From assembly GCF_000425165.1 (NCBI RefSeq), contig NZ_KE384319.1:124001-188000 (forward strand): a stretch of 64,000 nt of DNA, read 5' to 3'. Of the stretch, positions 8,123-17,496 are shown one piece after another; within the stretch, counting starts at the first letter, position 1, and each line of letters starts with the position of its first letter. The position numbers and the translations under genes were made by a program. The stretch comes from Photobacterium halotolerans DSM 18316 (GTDB taxonomy: Bacteria; Pseudomonadota; Gammaproteobacteria; Enterobacterales; Vibrionaceae). Below the pieces are notes generated by a model, which worked only from the letters and a program-made list of their open reading frames with translations, ran no database searches and had not been told where the DNA came from.

Positions 8123-9853
8123 TCAGCGGTTACGCCAGGCTTGGGTGTATTTATCACTCAGACGGTTGGCACCCAGATGCATGAGTTTCACTGCAGCTGC
8201 TGTCAGCAGGATCATGACCGCCATGGCGGCGGCAGGTCCGGTCTGGCCGGCATCATCCATATTCAGGACAGACACGGAAGCAGGCATGGTGTCTGAGGCA
8301 TACAGGAAAACAATGGCCGATGTGGTGGTCATCGCATTCACAAACAAGTAGGTCGCAATCTCTAAAATGGCTGGGGTGCACACAGGGACAGTGACTTTCA
8401 GGAATGTCTTGAACTGAGGAATGTTGAGCGATGCCGAGATTGCTTCGATTTCACCCGGCAACTGCTTCAGCGCTGTCACTGCGGTCATATGGCCGACTGT
8501 GTAGTAGTGAGTAATGGTATTGACCACCAGTATGGTCAGTGTGCCGTACACCCAGGACAGCGGATTGTCGCTGTGGTTGAAGAAAAATATGTAGCCCAGC
8601 CCTAGTACCATACCCGGTACAGCCATTGGCAGAATTGCCAGCATTTGCAGCAGGTTACGCAGTGGTGCGAAACTCTGTCCTTTTTCAATGCAGTAGGCGC
8701 AGGTAAAAATCACCAGTGTCCCTGCCAGTGCGACCATCCCGGCCAGTTTCAGTGAACTGAAATACGGTGCCCAGCCATAGGTGCTGAATTCGGCAAAGTT
8801 GTAGTTGTTCAGGCTCAGTGCTGTGTTCCATGGCCAGAATGTGACCAGAGAGCCGTACACTGCCATGGCAATGACACTCAGAATCGCCAGTGATATCAGT
8901 GTGCAGAACAGCAAACACACGCCGTCACGCAGGCGGTGTGGTTCTGGCTGGTAAGCCACTGAACGGGCATCGAACAGGTTCTGCTGTTTTTTCTGTACCC
9001 AGCGATCGCCGGCAAAGGCCAGCAGAGCGGGCAGTAACAGCATGACGGACGTTACTGCGCCCATGGCGAAGTTTTGCTGTCCGACCACTTGTTTGAATAT
9101 GTCTGTTGCCAACACATTGTATTGACCGCCAATGACTTTAGGAACACCAAAGTCGCAGACAACCAGGGTAAATACCACGATCAAGGCGCTGATCAGGCCG
9201 TATTTGGCCCCCGGCAAAGTGACCAGAAAGAAGGTGCGCACGCTGGATGTATTGAGGGCTTTCGCGGCTTCGTAGAGCCTGGCATCGGATGTTTTCAGCG
9301 AGGTGCTGATGATCATCAAAGCATGAGGGAAGGTCCATAACACCAGGCCAATTGCGATGCCGATCGGGCCGTAAATACTGTGGCCGAACAGCATCTCTTT
9401 GGCGATGCCCTGATTACCGAACAGGTAGATCAGACTGATGGCAGGTAACAGCGATGGCGCCAGAATAGGGGCAGAGCCGATGACGGTAAAGACACCTTTG
9501 AACGGCATACAGCTGCGGGTTAAGGCAAAGGCAAAGCCAAAAGCCAGCAGGCCGACAATGACAGTGACAACCACACCTATTACCACGGTATTTTGCAATG
9601 ACTGCCACAGGGCAGGCGATGCAAAATAGGTGGCAAAATTGGCCAGGCCAACAAAGTCGCCCTCAGCGTTATGCACACTTTTTTGCAGCATGGCAAGCAG
9701 CGGCGCGACGATAAAAGCCGCCATCAGTGCGCTAAATATCACTAAGAGCGCGGCCAGAGTGACGTTGTCACGACCAAAGTGATGACGCAGACGTGTGATG
9801 GATTGTAAAAGACCAGGCTTTGACGTAGGAAGCGGTCGGGTCAGTTGGGTCAT
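8123..9853 (-). CDS. phnU: 2-aminoethylphosphonate ABC transporter permease, two fused membrane units
   Basis: The chain of 576 residues from ATG 9853 has about twelve membrane helices in two halves, each with a binding-protein-dependent transport (BPD) permease unit. The EAA-type loops read LYEAAKALNTSSVRTFFLVTLPGAK in the first half and EIEAISASLNIPQFKTFLKVTVPV in the second. Such fused permeases belong to the FbpB-like class used by the Vibrio-type aminoethylphosphonate importer, in place of separate PhnU and PhnV. The frame is open further upstream, but AGGAC six bases before ATG 9853 and the loss of similarity before it favour this start. It lies 13 bp after phnT. The protein sits in the inner membrane and moves substrate delivered by PhnS, driven by PhnT. 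Confidence 0.88.
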   Translation of the reverse strand: MTQLTRPLPTSKPGLLQSITRLRHHFGRDNVTLAALLVIFSALMAAFIVAPLLAMLQKSVHNAEGDFVGLANFATYFASPALWQSLQNTVVIGVVVTVIVGLLAFGFAFALTRSCMPFKGVFTVIGSAPILAPSLLPAISLIYLFGNQGIAKEMLFGHSIYGPIGIAIGLVLWTFPHALMIISTSLKTSDARLYEAAKALNTSSVRTFFLVTLPGAKYGLISALIVVFTLVVCDFGVPKVIGGQYNVLATDIFKQVVGQQNFAMGAVTSVMLLLPALLAFAGDRWVQKKQQNLFDARSVAYQPEPHRLRDGVCLLFCTLISLAILSVIAMAVYGSLVTFWPWNTALSLNNYNFAEFSTYGWAPYFSSLKLAGMVALAGTLVIFTCAYCIEKGQSFAPLRNLLQMLAILPMAVPGMVLGLGYIFFFNHSDNPLSWVYGTLTILVVNTITHYYTVGHMTAVTALKQLPGEIEAISASLNIPQFKTFLKVTVPVCTPAILEIATYLFVNAMTTTSAIVFLYASDTMPASVSVLNMDDAGQTGPAAAMAVMILLTAAAVKLMHLGANRLSDKYTQAWRNR

Positions 9854-9866
9854 GGTGACGTCCTGC

Positions 9867-10943
9867 TTATCGGCTTTGGCGGTAGATATGGGTATGCTTA
9901 TCGGCAATGTGCAGCTGCAGATAATTGCCACGGCTCAGGCCAAGGTTGCGTGTCTCCCGGATAGGGACATCCACCTTGATCGTCGGCAGTTGATGCGCGC
10001 CCTGGAGCTGGCAGTCGGCACGCATGAAAGTGCCCTGAAACTCCAGATCGTCTATCCGTACCAGCACGCTGCTGTCACTCTTCTCACCGGCGGGCAGAAA
10101 ATGCAGATCTTCCGGTCTGAGGCCCAGCTCGACCTGCTCGCCGCGCTGGAATTGAGCGGCCGGAAGCGGCAGCAGGCTTTCACCAATTCGCATTTGCTGC
10201 TCGCTCACCACAGAGGCCGGTAAGAAATTCATCTGGCCGACAAATTCTGCGACAAAACGGGAACTCGGGTTCTGATAGATTTCCTGTGGCGTGCCGACCT
10301 GTTCGATACAGCCGTGATTCATGACCACGATACGGTCGGCCATCGCGAGCGCTTCTTCCTGATCGTGCGTCACCATAATGGTGGTAATACCCAGCTTGCG
10401 TTGTAAGCGGCGGATCTCTTCGCGCAGGTGAGATCGCACTTTGGCATCCAGGGCCGAAAGCGGTTCATCAAGCAGTAACAATCCTGGCGATAATGATAAG
10501 GCGCGAGCCAATGCTACCCGCTGCTGCTGCCCGCCGGATAACTGGCTCGGGTATTTGCTGCCTGCGGTCGGCAGGGCAATGGTTTCCAGCCACTGGCTGA
10601 CAATACTGTCTGTTTCTGCCACAGATTTACCCTGATTGCGCAGTCCAAGGCTCAGGTTTTCATACACAGTCAGATTCGGAAACAGGGCGTAGGACTGAAA
10701 AACAATACCAAAGTCCCGTTTTTCAGGTGGCAGATAGGTGATGTCACGTCCCGCCTGTTCAATCGTGCCTGAGCTGGCCAGATCCAGTCCGGCTATGGCA
10801 CGCAGCAAGGTGGTTTTTCCGCAGCCGGAAGGGCCAAGAAAACAGACAAATTCGCCTTTGTTGATATCCAGTGAAATGTTGTTCAGGGCAGTAAACTGAC
10901 CAAACTGTTTACCGACTTGTGAGATTTTCAGGTAAGTTTCCAT
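9867..10943 (-). CDS. phnT: 2-aminoethylphosphonate ABC transporter ATP-binding subunit
   Basis: This 358-residue ATPase shows the full ABC set: Walker A GPSGCGKTTLL (about residues 37-47), Q-loop VFQSYALFPNLTVYENL, signature LSGGQQQRVALARAL, Walker B LLLLDEPLSALD and switch His in MVTHDQEEAL. A C-terminal TOBE-like region (about 245-358) is typical of the iron/spermidine/phosphonate importer class. It energises the fused permease encoded 13 bp downstream. An exact 18-bp palindrome, ATTTGGTATATACCAAAT, lies 17 bases upstream of its start codon, and a terminator or attenuator separates it from phnS. The substrate is assigned from the neighbouring phnW-pbfA-phnX genes. Confidence 0.92.
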   Translation of the reverse strand: METYLKISQVGKQFGQFTALNNISLDINKGEFVCFLGPSGCGKTTLLRAIAGLDLASSGTIEQAGRDITYLPPEKRDFGIVFQSYALFPNLTVYENLSLGLRNQGKSVAETDSIVSQWLETIALPTAGSKYPSQLSGGQQQRVALARALSLSPGLLLLDEPLSALDAKVRSHLREEIRRLQRKLGITTIMVTHDQEEALAMADRIVVMNHGCIEQVGTPQEIYQNPSSRFVAEFVGQMNFLPASVVSEQQMRIGESLLPLPAAQFQRGEQVELGLRPEDLHFLPAGEKSDSSVLVRIDDLEFQGTFMRADCQLQGAHQLPTIKVDVPIRETRNLGLSRGNYLQLHIADKHTHIYRQSR

Positions 10944-10960
10944 AGCAAAGTCATTTCTCT

Positions 10961-10978
10961 ATTTGGTATATACCAAAT
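10961..10978. promoter_or_regulatory. Operator upstream of phnT, perfect palindrome
   Basis: ATTTGGTATATACCAAAT is a perfect 18-bp palindrome ending 17 bases upstream of the phnT start codon. Near copies occur before phnS and phnW, so it is best read as the PhnR binding site (inference from repetition, position and GntR/HutC habits). Confidence 0.8.
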
Positions 10979-11053
10979 TTAGACCTAATGAGTGACACTT
11001 CGATGACAGAAGCTTGACGATAAGAAGACAGCCGGTTCTGTCCGATAAATGAA

Positions 11054-11077
11054 AAAGGCAACCCGTGCGGTTGCCTT
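11054..11077 (-). terminator. Hairpin terminator between phnS and phnT
   Basis: On the minus strand AAGGCAACC pairs with GGTTGCCTT around a five-base loop and runs into T residues, 21 bases past the phnS stop. It may lower expression of phnT and phnU relative to the binding protein. Confidence 0.75.
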
Positions 11078-11097
11078 GATATAGGATTGGGGTGCGG

Positions 11098-12111
11098 TTA
11101 AGAGCGCGGTTCAGATTTCGCGTCGAATTTATCCGACCAGCTTTTCAGCACATCTTCACGGCTGACCGCCATTTTAGAGAAGTCCATTTTCACCATCGCC
11201 TGCTGAACATTCGGGTAGTTCTTAACGGGTTTGTTCACGTCTTTATGACCGACAACCGGGTAGAACTCGTTATACAGCTGGTTGGCATCTTTAGACAAAG
11301 ACCAGTCAACCAGACGCTTTGCGGCATCAGACCGGGTGTTGACCAGGCCAACGGCTTCCGCTTCCCAGCCTACACCGCCTTCGGGCAGAATGATGTCGAT
11401 AGGGGCTCCCTGAGATTTCAGTTTGGCACCACGAATTGCCATCGAGATACCGATCGCGACTTCACCCATACCGGCCTGAACGCAGGGCTTGGAACCTGAG
11501 TGAGTGTAATGGGCAATGTTCTGATCCAGCTTGGCCATATAATCCCAGCCTTTTTGCTCACCCATGGTTTGCAGCCAGGCAGAGACCTGCATATAACCTG
11601 TGCCGGATGAGGCTGGGTTTGGCATGGCAATATGGCCTTTGTATTCTGGTTTGAGCAGGTCATCCCAGGTGGCCGGCTTGCTCAGACCCAGTTGCTCGGC
11701 CACTTTTTCATTGAAACAGACCGCATTAAAGAAGGCATCGTTACCAAACCAGGCCGGGTTGGCTTGCGGGTCGATAAGATTGCTGTGGATTTTGCTCAGC
11801 TCTTTTGGCTGATACGGTTTCAGTACACCTTCTTCTTTCAGCAGTGCCATAGAAGAACCGGCCAGGCCCCATACAACATCCGCACGTGGGTTACCTTTTT
11901 CGGCCAGCAGCTTGGCCGTCATGATGCCGGTGGAATCCCGCACCCATTTGATCTTGATGTCCGGGTTTGCTTGTTCAAATCCGGTTTTGAATTTCGCCAG
12001 CATGTCCGTTTCGAACGCTGTGTATACCGTCAGTTCCTGCGAAGCGAAAGCCTGGGTGCTGCTCAGTGCCATCAATGCCGTCAGTGGTGCAACAAGCCAT
12101 GTCTTTTTCAT
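11098..12111 (-). CDS. phnS: 2-aminoethylphosphonate-binding periplasmic protein
   Basis: The 337-residue precursor has a Sec signal peptide (cleavage after STQAFA) and the extracellular solute-binding fold of the iron/phosphonate class: ELTVYTAFETDMLAKFKTGFEQANPDIKIKWVRDSTG at the mature N terminus, then RADVVWGLAGSS and the hinge GHIAMPNPASSGTG. This is the expected architecture of the PhnS2-type aminoethylphosphonate-binding protein that delivers substrate to the fused permease. It is transcribed away from phnW, with an operator copy just upstream of each gene. A Rho-independent hairpin follows the stop. Its position as the first uptake gene with its own operator and a terminator behind it suggests higher expression than phnT and phnU. 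Confidence 0.9.
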   Translation of the reverse strand: MKKTWLVAPLTALMALSSTQAFASQELTVYTAFETDMLAKFKTGFEQANPDIKIKWVRDSTGIMTAKLLAEKGNPRADVVWGLAGSSMALLKEEGVLKPYQPKELSKIHSNLIDPQANPAWFGNDAFFNAVCFNEKVAEQLGLSKPATWDDLLKPEYKGHIAMPNPASSGTGYMQVSAWLQTMGEQKGWDYMAKLDQNIAHYTHSGSKPCVQAGMGEVAIGISMAIRGAKLKSQGAPIDIILPEGGVGWEAEAVGLVNTRSDAAKRLVDWSLSKDANQLYNEFYPVVGHKDVNKPVKNYPNVQQAMVKMDFSKMAVSREDVLKSWSDKFDAKSEPRS

Positions 12112-12133
12112 ATGTCCTTCCTAAAAAAGTGAA

Positions 12134-12149
12134 TGTGGTATGTACCAGA
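12134..12149. promoter_or_regulatory. Operator copy upstream of phnS
   Basis: TGTGGTATGTACCAGA matches 13 of 16 positions of the phnT palindrome (TTTGGTATATACCAAA) and begins 23 bases upstream of the phnS start. The core TGGTATGTACCA keeps both half-sites intact. Confidence 0.75.
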
Positions 12150-12350
12150 TTGGTTCGACACGGAAGATGCTAGGTGCCATTTATGACAGTTCGATGATTG
12201 CCAGATGTCAGTTTCATGAGGACTGTGTGAACGTGATTCAGCGCAAGTTTGTGCTGAAAATCGGCGAACGTTGCCATTATTAAACTTTTGTGAAGACTGG
12301 CTCTGGCGCATTTACAGCATTGGTTCGCCATCGCTATAGTGATTTCGTAA

Positions 12351-12366
12351 TCTGGTATAGTCCAAA
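12351..12366. promoter_or_regulatory. Operator copy upstream of phnW
   Basis: TCTGGTATAGTCCAAA matches 13 of 16 positions of the phnT palindrome and ends 12 bases before the phnW start codon. Bound repressor would cover the ribosome-binding region of the gene or sit just past the start site. Confidence 0.7.
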
Positions 12367-12377
12367 GAGATCAACAA

Positions 12378-13514
12378 ATGGCAAACTCCGACAATAAATA
12401 TCTACTGCTTACTCCCGGTCCGCTGACGACAACACAGACTGTGCGGGAAGCCATGCTGAAAGACTGGTGCACCTGGGATGATGACTACAATGTGGGCGTG
12501 GTTCAGCACATTCGTCAGCAGCTGGTTGCCCTGGCCACCGCGCACGACGGCTACACCAGCGTGCTTATGCAGGGCAGCGGTACTGCTGCTGTGGAAGCCA
12601 CCTTAGGCTCTGTGATTCCCCCAGAGGGTAAGTTGCTGGTGATTAACAATGGTGCTTACGGTGCCCGTATTGCACAAATTGCCCGTTGCCTGAATATCCC
12701 GCACCTGAACTGGTCTTTAGGGGAAATGACTCAGCCTGACGTCAACGAACTGGAACGTTTGCTGGTTGCCGATCCCGCCATCACCCATGTGGCCATGGTG
12801 CACTGTGAAACAACCACAGGCATGCTGAATCCGTTACCAGCGGTGTGTGAAAAAGTAAAAGCGGCCGGCAAAGTAATGATCCTGGATGCCATGTCGAGTT
12901 TCGGCGGTATCCCTATGGATATCGGTGAGCTGGGCATCGATTTTCTGATCAGCTCAGCGAACAAGTGCATTCAGGGAGTCCCAGGATTTGGTTTTGTGAT
13001 TGCGCGCCGTTCATTACTGGAAGCCTGCCACGGGCGTGCGCGTTCAGTGTCGCTGGATCTCTATGATCAGTGGCAGTGTATGGAAAACAATCATGGCAAA
13101 TGGCGGTTCACATCACCGACTCACACAGTGCGGGCGTTTGCTCAGGCGTTGACGGAACTGAAGCAGGAAGGCGGTATTGAGGCTCGCTTTCAGCGTTACC
13201 GCACCAATCAGCAAACTCTGGTGGCTGGTATGTCACGGCTGGGTTTTGAAAGCCTGCTCGATACAGCGCTTCATTCACCCATTATTACGTCTTTCCATTC
13301 TCCGCACTCACCGTTATATGACTTTAAGCGCTTCTATGAATGCCTGAAAAGCAAAGGGTTTGTGATTTATCCGGGCAAAGTCTCGGATGCAGATTGTTTC
13401 CGTATTGGCAACATAGGTGATGTGCATCCGGGTGACATTCAGCGCCTGCTGGAGGCCATCAATGCGTCTGTGTTCTGGGCCAGTGAAACGGAAACGGCCG
13501 GAGAGCAGGCATGA
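12378..13514 (+). CDS. phnW: 2-aminoethylphosphonate:pyruvate transaminase
   Basis: This 378-residue class V aminotransferase uses pyridoxal phosphate to move the amine of 2-aminoethylphosphonate to pyruvate, giving phosphonoacetaldehyde and alanine. The N terminus [18 protein letters not shown] is the hallmark of the PhnW/AGXT group, the [17 protein letters not shown] turn binds cofactor phosphate, and the Schiff-base Lys lies in [16 protein letters not shown] (Lys about 195). Length and order fit E. coli-type PhnW closely. It is the first gene of the plus-strand catabolic operon and overlaps pbfA by four bases (ATGA), so the two are translationally coupled. An operator copy lies just upstream. 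Confidence 0.95.
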   Translation: MANSDNKYLLLTPGPLTTTQTVREAMLKDWCTWDDDYNVGVVQHIRQQLVALATAHDGYTSVLMQGSGTAAVEATLGSVIPPEGKLLVINNGAYGARIAQIARCLNIPHLNWSLGEMTQPDVNELERLLVADPAITHVAMVHCETTTGMLNPLPAVCEKVKAAGKVMILDAMSSFGGIPMDIGELGIDFLISSANKCIQGVPGFGFVIARRSLLEACHGRARSVSLDLYDQWQCMENNHGKWRFTSPTHTVRAFAQALTELKQEGGIEARFQRYRTNQQTLVAGMSRLGFESLLDTALHSPIITSFHSPHSPLYDFKRFYECLKSKGFVIYPGKVSDADCFRIGNIGDVHPGDIQRLLEAINASVFWASETETAGEQA

Positions 13515-14893
13515 CATCGCGCCAGACTGATCTCAGCCAGCGTGCGCTGGCTTGTGAGGGAGATACCAATACATCGTCGGCGCGTGTCCGCTGGATAGAG
13601 AGTCTCTCAGACAGGCAAACCCAGACCCTGCTGGAGGAAGACAGTCAGTATTTTTTACATCAGGCCATGTCGACACCTTGTCTGGATGTGCTGGAAAGTG
13701 CTGAGGGGATCTATCTGACCGATGTGGCTGGCAAACGGTATATGGACTTTCATGGCAATAATGTCCATCAGCTGGGTTACGGTCACCCGGAGATATTGGC
13801 TGCCATCCAGACCCAGCTTGCCAAACTGCCATTCGCCCCCCGGCGTTTCACGCACCAGACAGCCGTCGACTGCGCCCGCGAACTGACCCGCATCGCCGGC
13901 GGTGAGCTGAACCGTGTGTTGTTCGCGCCGGGAGGCACATCCGTAGTGGGCATGGCACTGAAGCTGGCTCGCTATATCACAGGCAATCCCAAAGTGGTTT
14001 CACTCTGGGATGCGTTTCACGGCGCATCGCTGGATGCGATCTCTGTGGGTGGTGAAGCCTGTTTCCGCGAAGGTATGGGGCCGCTCATGGCTGGTGTTGA
14101 ACGTATCCCGCCGCCCGTTCGCTATCGGGGCGCTTTCCCGCGTGACGATGGCTCAGATGTGCATTACGCCGATTATCTGGAATACGTGATTGAAAAAGAG
14201 GGCGGGATCGGGGCATTCATCGCGGAAGGGGTACGTAATACCGATGTTCAGGTGCCCAGCCGGGCCTATTGGCAGCGCGTCCGGGAGATTTGTGATCGCC
14301 ACAATGTGCTGCTGATTATCGATGACATCCCCAACGGTATGGGCCGTAGCGGCCACTGGTTCACGCATCAGGCATTCGGCATTGAGCCGGATATCCTCTG
14401 CATCGGCAAAGGGCTGGGCGGCGGTGTGGTGCCAATGGCAGCCATGCTGACCAAAGACAAGTACAACTCGGCGACCCAGGTTTCGCTGGGCCATTATACC
14501 CACGAGAAGAGCCCGATAGGCTGCGCGGCAGCGTTAGCCACCATCCGGGTAATCGAACAGCAGCAGTTACTGCAGAAAGTTCGCCGCGATGCAAGCTACA
14601 TGGCAGAGAGGCTGGAGGCCATGAAGGCGCGGTTGCCGATCATAGGCGATTTTCGCGGTATCGGTCTGCTGTGGGGCATTGAGCTGGTTGAAGACAGGGA
14701 AACAAAAGTGCGCGCCTATGACGCGGCAGAGCAGGTGATGTACCGCTGTCTGGAGCGCGGGCTGAGCTTTAAAGTTTCTCAGGGAAATGTATTACAACTC
14801 AGCCCGCCTTTGATTATTGCCAGAGAAGAGCTGGCGCTGGCCATGGATTGGCTGGAAGACGCCATTGAATCTGTGTGCAAGCGTGATAATTAA
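13511..14893 (+). CDS. pbfA: (R)-1-hydroxy-2-aminoethylphosphonate ammonia-lyase, PbfA-type class III aminotransferase fold
   Basis: The 460-residue product has the class III aminotransferase fold: [16 protein letters not shown], the PLP-binding [14 protein letters not shown] turn, [11 protein letters not shown] and the Schiff-base Lys in [13 protein letters not shown] (about residue 301). An aminotransferase-like gene between phnW and phnX is the diagnostic place of PbfA. That enzyme was characterised in Vibrio as an ammonia-lyase turning (R)-1-hydroxy-2-aminoethylphosphonate into phosphonoacetaldehyde, which feeds PhnX. Its presence would widen the operon from the plain phosphonate to its hydroxylated form. 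The start overlaps the phnW stop (ATGA). The first 50 residues are a poorly conserved extension. The alternative is a true transaminase for a related phosphonate; position makes PbfA more likely. Confidence 0.85.
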   Translation: MTSRQTDLSQRALACEGDTNTSSARVRWIESLSDRQTQTLLEEDSQYFLHQAMSTPCLDVLESAEGIYLTDVAGKRYMDFHGNNVHQLGYGHPEILAAIQTQLAKLPFAPRRFTHQTAVDCARELTRIAGGELNRVLFAPGGTSVVGMALKLARYITGNPKVVSLWDAFHGASLDAISVGGEACFREGMGPLMAGVERIPPPVRYRGAFPRDDGSDVHYADYLEYVIEKEGGIGAFIAEGVRNTDVQVPSRAYWQRVREICDRHNVLLIIDDIPNGMGRSGHWFTHQAFGIEPDILCIGKGLGGGVVPMAAMLTKDKYNSATQVSLGHYTHEKSPIGCAAALATIRVIEQQQLLQKVRRDASYMAERLEAMKARLPIIGDFRGIGLLWGIELVEDRETKVRAYDAAEQVMYRCLERGLSFKVSQGNVLQLSPPLIIAREELALAMDWLEDAIESVCKRDN

Positions 14894-14928
14894 CCATTGA
14901 GTCAGAGCCTGAAGCGACGGGCCACGAA

Positions 14929-15759
14929 ATGAACGAGAAACGGAAGATGAATACACAAGTAGAAGCGGTAATTTTTGACTGGGCGGGAACGGTTGTTGAT
15001 TTCGGATCCTTCGCGCCAACCACCATTTTTGTTGAAGCGTTCAAACGTGAATACGATTTTGACATTTCACTGGCAGAAGCCCGCGTTCCTATGGGGCTAG
15101 GGAAGTGGGATCATATTAAGGCGGTGGGTGAATTACCGGATGTTGCCGCCCGCTGGGAAAGCCGGTTTGGGCGAGCAATGACCAGAGAAGACATTGACAC
15201 TATCTACCAGACCTTTATGCCGTTACAGGTGGCAAAAGTTGCAGATCATGCCGACTTGATTCCGGGTACCACAGAGGTCGTTGCCCGGCTTCGTGAGCAG
15301 GGTATCAAGCTGGGCTCATGTTCGGGCTACCCCAGAGTTGTGATGAACGAATTGCTGCCAGCGGCGGCTGAAAAAGGGTTTGCGCCGGATTATGTGGTTG
15401 CCACCGATGATCTTGCTGCGGGTGGTCGTCCTGGTCCGTTTATGGCGCTGCAAAATGTGATTGCCCTTGGTGTCGGTAACGTGGCCGCTTGTGTCAAAAT
15501 TGATGACTCAGTGCCGGGTATTGAAGAAGGTCACCATGCAGGTATGTGGACTGTCGCGCTTTTACTGTCGGGTAATGAAGCCGGACTGACTGAAAAAGAA
15601 TACTTGTCCGCGTCTGAGCATCAACTGGCCGTTGCAAGAGAAAAAGCACGGAAAGCCTTTGATGGTTGTAATGCACATTATCAGATAGATACGGTTGCTG
15701 ACTTGCCCGATGTCATTGCTGATATTAATCGCAGATTGGCGGCAGGTGAGCGTCCTTAA
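14929..15759 (+). CDS. phnX: Phosphonoacetaldehyde hydrolase (phosphonatase)
   Basis: This HAD-superfamily enzyme of 276 residues splits the carbon-phosphorus bond of phosphonoacetaldehyde to acetaldehyde and phosphate. The nucleophile motif is [14 protein letters not shown] (Asp about residue 18). The cap-domain Lys that forms the Schiff base lies in [12 protein letters not shown], and motif II is [20 protein letters not shown] provides the later acidic HAD motif. Length is as expected for the family (about 270). The start is uncertain: ATG 14929 or ATG 14947, the latter giving [12 protein letters not shown] and matching most family members. It closes the phnW-pbfA-phnX operon, 35 bp after pbfA, and a hairpin follows. 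Confidence 0.94.
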   Translation: MNEKRKMNTQVEAVIFDWAGTVVDFGSFAPTTIFVEAFKREYDFDISLAEARVPMGLGKWDHIKAVGELPDVAARWESRFGRAMTREDIDTIYQTFMPLQVAKVADHADLIPGTTEVVARLREQGIKLGSCSGYPRVVMNELLPAAAEKGFAPDYVVATDDLAAGGRPGPFMALQNVIALGVGNVAACVKIDDSVPGIEEGHHAGMWTVALLLSGNEAGLTEKEYLSASEHQLAVAREKARKAFDGCNAHYQIDTVADLPDVIADINRRLAAGERP

Positions 15760-15788
15760 ATCTGTTTCTCATCGTTAACTAGCCAATA

Positions 15789-15845
15789 AGCCAGGTTCTT
15801 TTGCCATTATTTTTATATTACTGAGCAGAACAGCCTGGCTTTATT
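15789..15845 (+). terminator. Probable terminator of the phnW-pbfA-phnX operon
   Basis: AGCCAGG (15789-15795) pairs with CCTGGCT (15834-15840), extended by TTCT/AGAA, across a long AT-rich loop, then TTATT. The T run is short, so termination may be incomplete. Confidence 0.6.
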
Positions 15846-16416
15846 CATGTCGTTGCACTTAATTCGTTTATTGAATTTATGCCTGAATATGGGGCAGATT
15901 GGTGCAAGTGCCCGATTTTAATACACATCTCAACGTTCCGCTTATCGCCTCTCATCAGCACGTCATTCCTGTTTATCATTTAACTTGTTGTATTTATTAT
16001 TTTATTTTTCGTTTTGGTAAAGGGCTGATTCCCGTGTTGCTAGTGTTGGCTTAGTAATTGCTTTATTTAAATCATGAGCTAATTTGGATTAAGTGAGGCA
16101 TTAACCCGGCATAAGGTTTAAATAAAGTGTTTAATTTGTTGCTTTTGGGTTAACAAATGCAGTGAATTAGCAAAAACTGAAAAATTACAAAGCATGAAGA
16201 GTTGTATAAAATGCGTTCAAATCATGTTAATTAAATGTTTTTCCGATATTTTTTAATTGATGCGAAGCAAGAAAAAACACGATCATGCGCAAAAAAATGA
16301 AGAGATAAAAAAGTAAGTGATTGGCGAAGCCTTTATAGTGTCTCGCTAAATAAAGCATTCGTCCAATTTACTTTAGCTTGCACATTAATGCTGTTGAATT
16401 CTTGTGAAGGAAAGTT
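15846..16416. other. AT-rich intergenic interval upstream of a small cytosolic gene
   Basis: No coding frame with a ribosome-binding site is seen in these 570 bases. A 7-bp inverted repeat TTAACCC / GGGTTAA at 16101-16107 and 16147-16153 flanks a very AT-rich core. The last 40 bases hold the GAAGGAAAG ribosome-binding site of the next gene. I cannot place a promoter with confidence. Confidence 0.4.
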
Positions 16417-16821
16417 ATGAAATCTTCAGTTGAAGCCCAACAAGCGAAAGAGATTGTGTTTGATTACACCTCATTTCTGTCTGTGTTGTGTCATCACAGA
16501 CCAACCTTGTGGGATGCGTTTAAAGTGGTGCTGCCAGCCCTGGAGTTTTCCTGGGGCAGAGCGCCTGGTTCTGATGCCAGTAAGACCGAGCGCTTACGTA
16601 ACCAAGCGCTGAAAGTCTTGTCTACCCATACCAGCGATGTAAATAACCTGGTGAGATTGCTGCGCCTGGCTCGTATGGAACAGATTTCTGAGCTGGACAT
16701 CCGCCTGCCATATTCATTGGATCAGGATCAGCTGGATCTGATTACAGAAAAAGCAGAATGTGAGATTCAGGAAATTGGCAATAATGGTGAACAGTTGCAC
16801 ATTCGTTTAATGGTGCCCTGA
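16417..16821 (+). CDS. Conserved-looking cytosolic protein of unknown function
   Basis: This soluble 134-residue protein has no signal peptide or membrane segment and no motif I recognise. It looks mainly helical, with a C-terminal alpha-beta part ending in IQEIGNNGEQLHIRLMV. The GAAGGAAAG ribosome-binding site before ATG 16417 is excellent, and codon use matches neighbouring genes, so it is a real gene. It faces sulA tail to tail across a shared bidirectional terminator, with a long AT-rich leader upstream. No function is proposed. Confidence 0.75.
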   Translation: MKSSVEAQQAKEIVFDYTSFLSVLCHHRPTLWDAFKVVLPALEFSWGRAPGSDASKTERLRNQALKVLSTHTSDVNNLVRLLRLARMEQISELDIRLPYSLDQDQLDLITEKAECEIQEIGNNGEQLHIRLMVP

Positions 16822-16887
16822 ACCTGAGCTGCGCTTGTGTCTGTCTGCGCCAGGATGACGACACAGGTAATGGATAAACAAGCATAG

Positions 16888-16926
16888 AAAAATGCCAGTT
16901 GAATGTATTCGATTCCTGGCATTTTT
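16888..16926. terminator. Bidirectional terminator between the unknown gene and sulA
   Basis: AAAAATGCCAG pairs with CTGGCATTTTT across a 17-base loop, giving a T run on both strands for the two converging genes. Confidence 0.85.
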
Positions 16927-16960
16927 CATTTCAGTCGAAAGCAATCGTTTCCGCGGCTTT

Positions 16961-17431
16961 TCAATGCAACAGAGTATTGGCCTGCTGGGTTCGATTGATG
17001 ATAAACGCCATTGAGTTGCCATGAACAGCCGCATCATGGATGGTTTTGTTGCAATACTCCTGCACATTCCCGCTGGCAATTACCGCACTACAATTTCCCA
17101 TGTGTAACGCTTTTGCCATCAGCGCCTGAGTGGATTGTTTGTTCTTCTCTTTTAACACCAGCACTTTATTGATATCGACTCCGGCATTGCTGAGCAGTTG
17201 GCGATCCAGCAGCGCATCTGCACCGATAAACATAATCCAGCGGTTTTGCTCACTGGCCTGTTTTAGCAGTCTGAGCAAATAGGCGAGCTGGGCTTGTTCA
17301 TGATCGCAGAAACTGACTTCGATAGGATACTGAACCTGGTTGGAACTCAGGGAAGAAGAATGAGACAGAAAAGTGGATTTGTACACCTGAGAAGCGGTCA
17401 CTGATTGGATGCTGTCTAATTGTGCTGTCAT
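16961..17431 (-). CDS. sulA: SOS cell-division inhibitor SulA
   Basis: The 156-residue product has the RecA-like SulA fold: a variable N terminus, then YPIEVSFCDHEQAQLAYLLRLLKQASEQ, NRWIMFIGADALLDRQLLSNAGVDINKVLVLK and SAVIASGNVQEYCN, followed by a C terminus of the type recognised by Lon in this family. SulA binds FtsZ and blocks septation during DNA damage. A LexA box, CTGTATGCCTATACAG, lies 50 bases upstream of the start, which supports both the call and its control. It converges on the gene at 16417-16821 and is divergent from an SOS-box-bearing lipoprotein gene. Sequence similarity of SulA across families is low, so the fold plus the LexA box carry the call. Confidence 0.87.
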   Translation of the reverse strand: MTAQLDSIQSVTASQVYKSTFLSHSSSLSSNQVQYPIEVSFCDHEQAQLAYLLRLLKQASEQNRWIMFIGADALLDRQLLSNAGVDINKVLVLKEKNKQSTQALMAKALHMGNCSAVIASGNVQEYCNKTIHDAAVHGNSMAFIINRTQQANTLLH

Positions 17432-17480
17432 GAGAGTTCCATCCTCTGCTAGAGTCGATGTTATTGTTTATTTATACATG

Positions 17481-17496
17481 CTGTATGCCTATACAG
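17481..17496 (-). promoter_or_regulatory. LexA box of sulA
   Basis: CTGTATGCCTATACAG fits the LexA consensus CTGT-N8-ACAG exactly, with TA just outside the ACAG half on the plus strand. It is 50 bases upstream of the sulA start. Confidence 0.9.
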
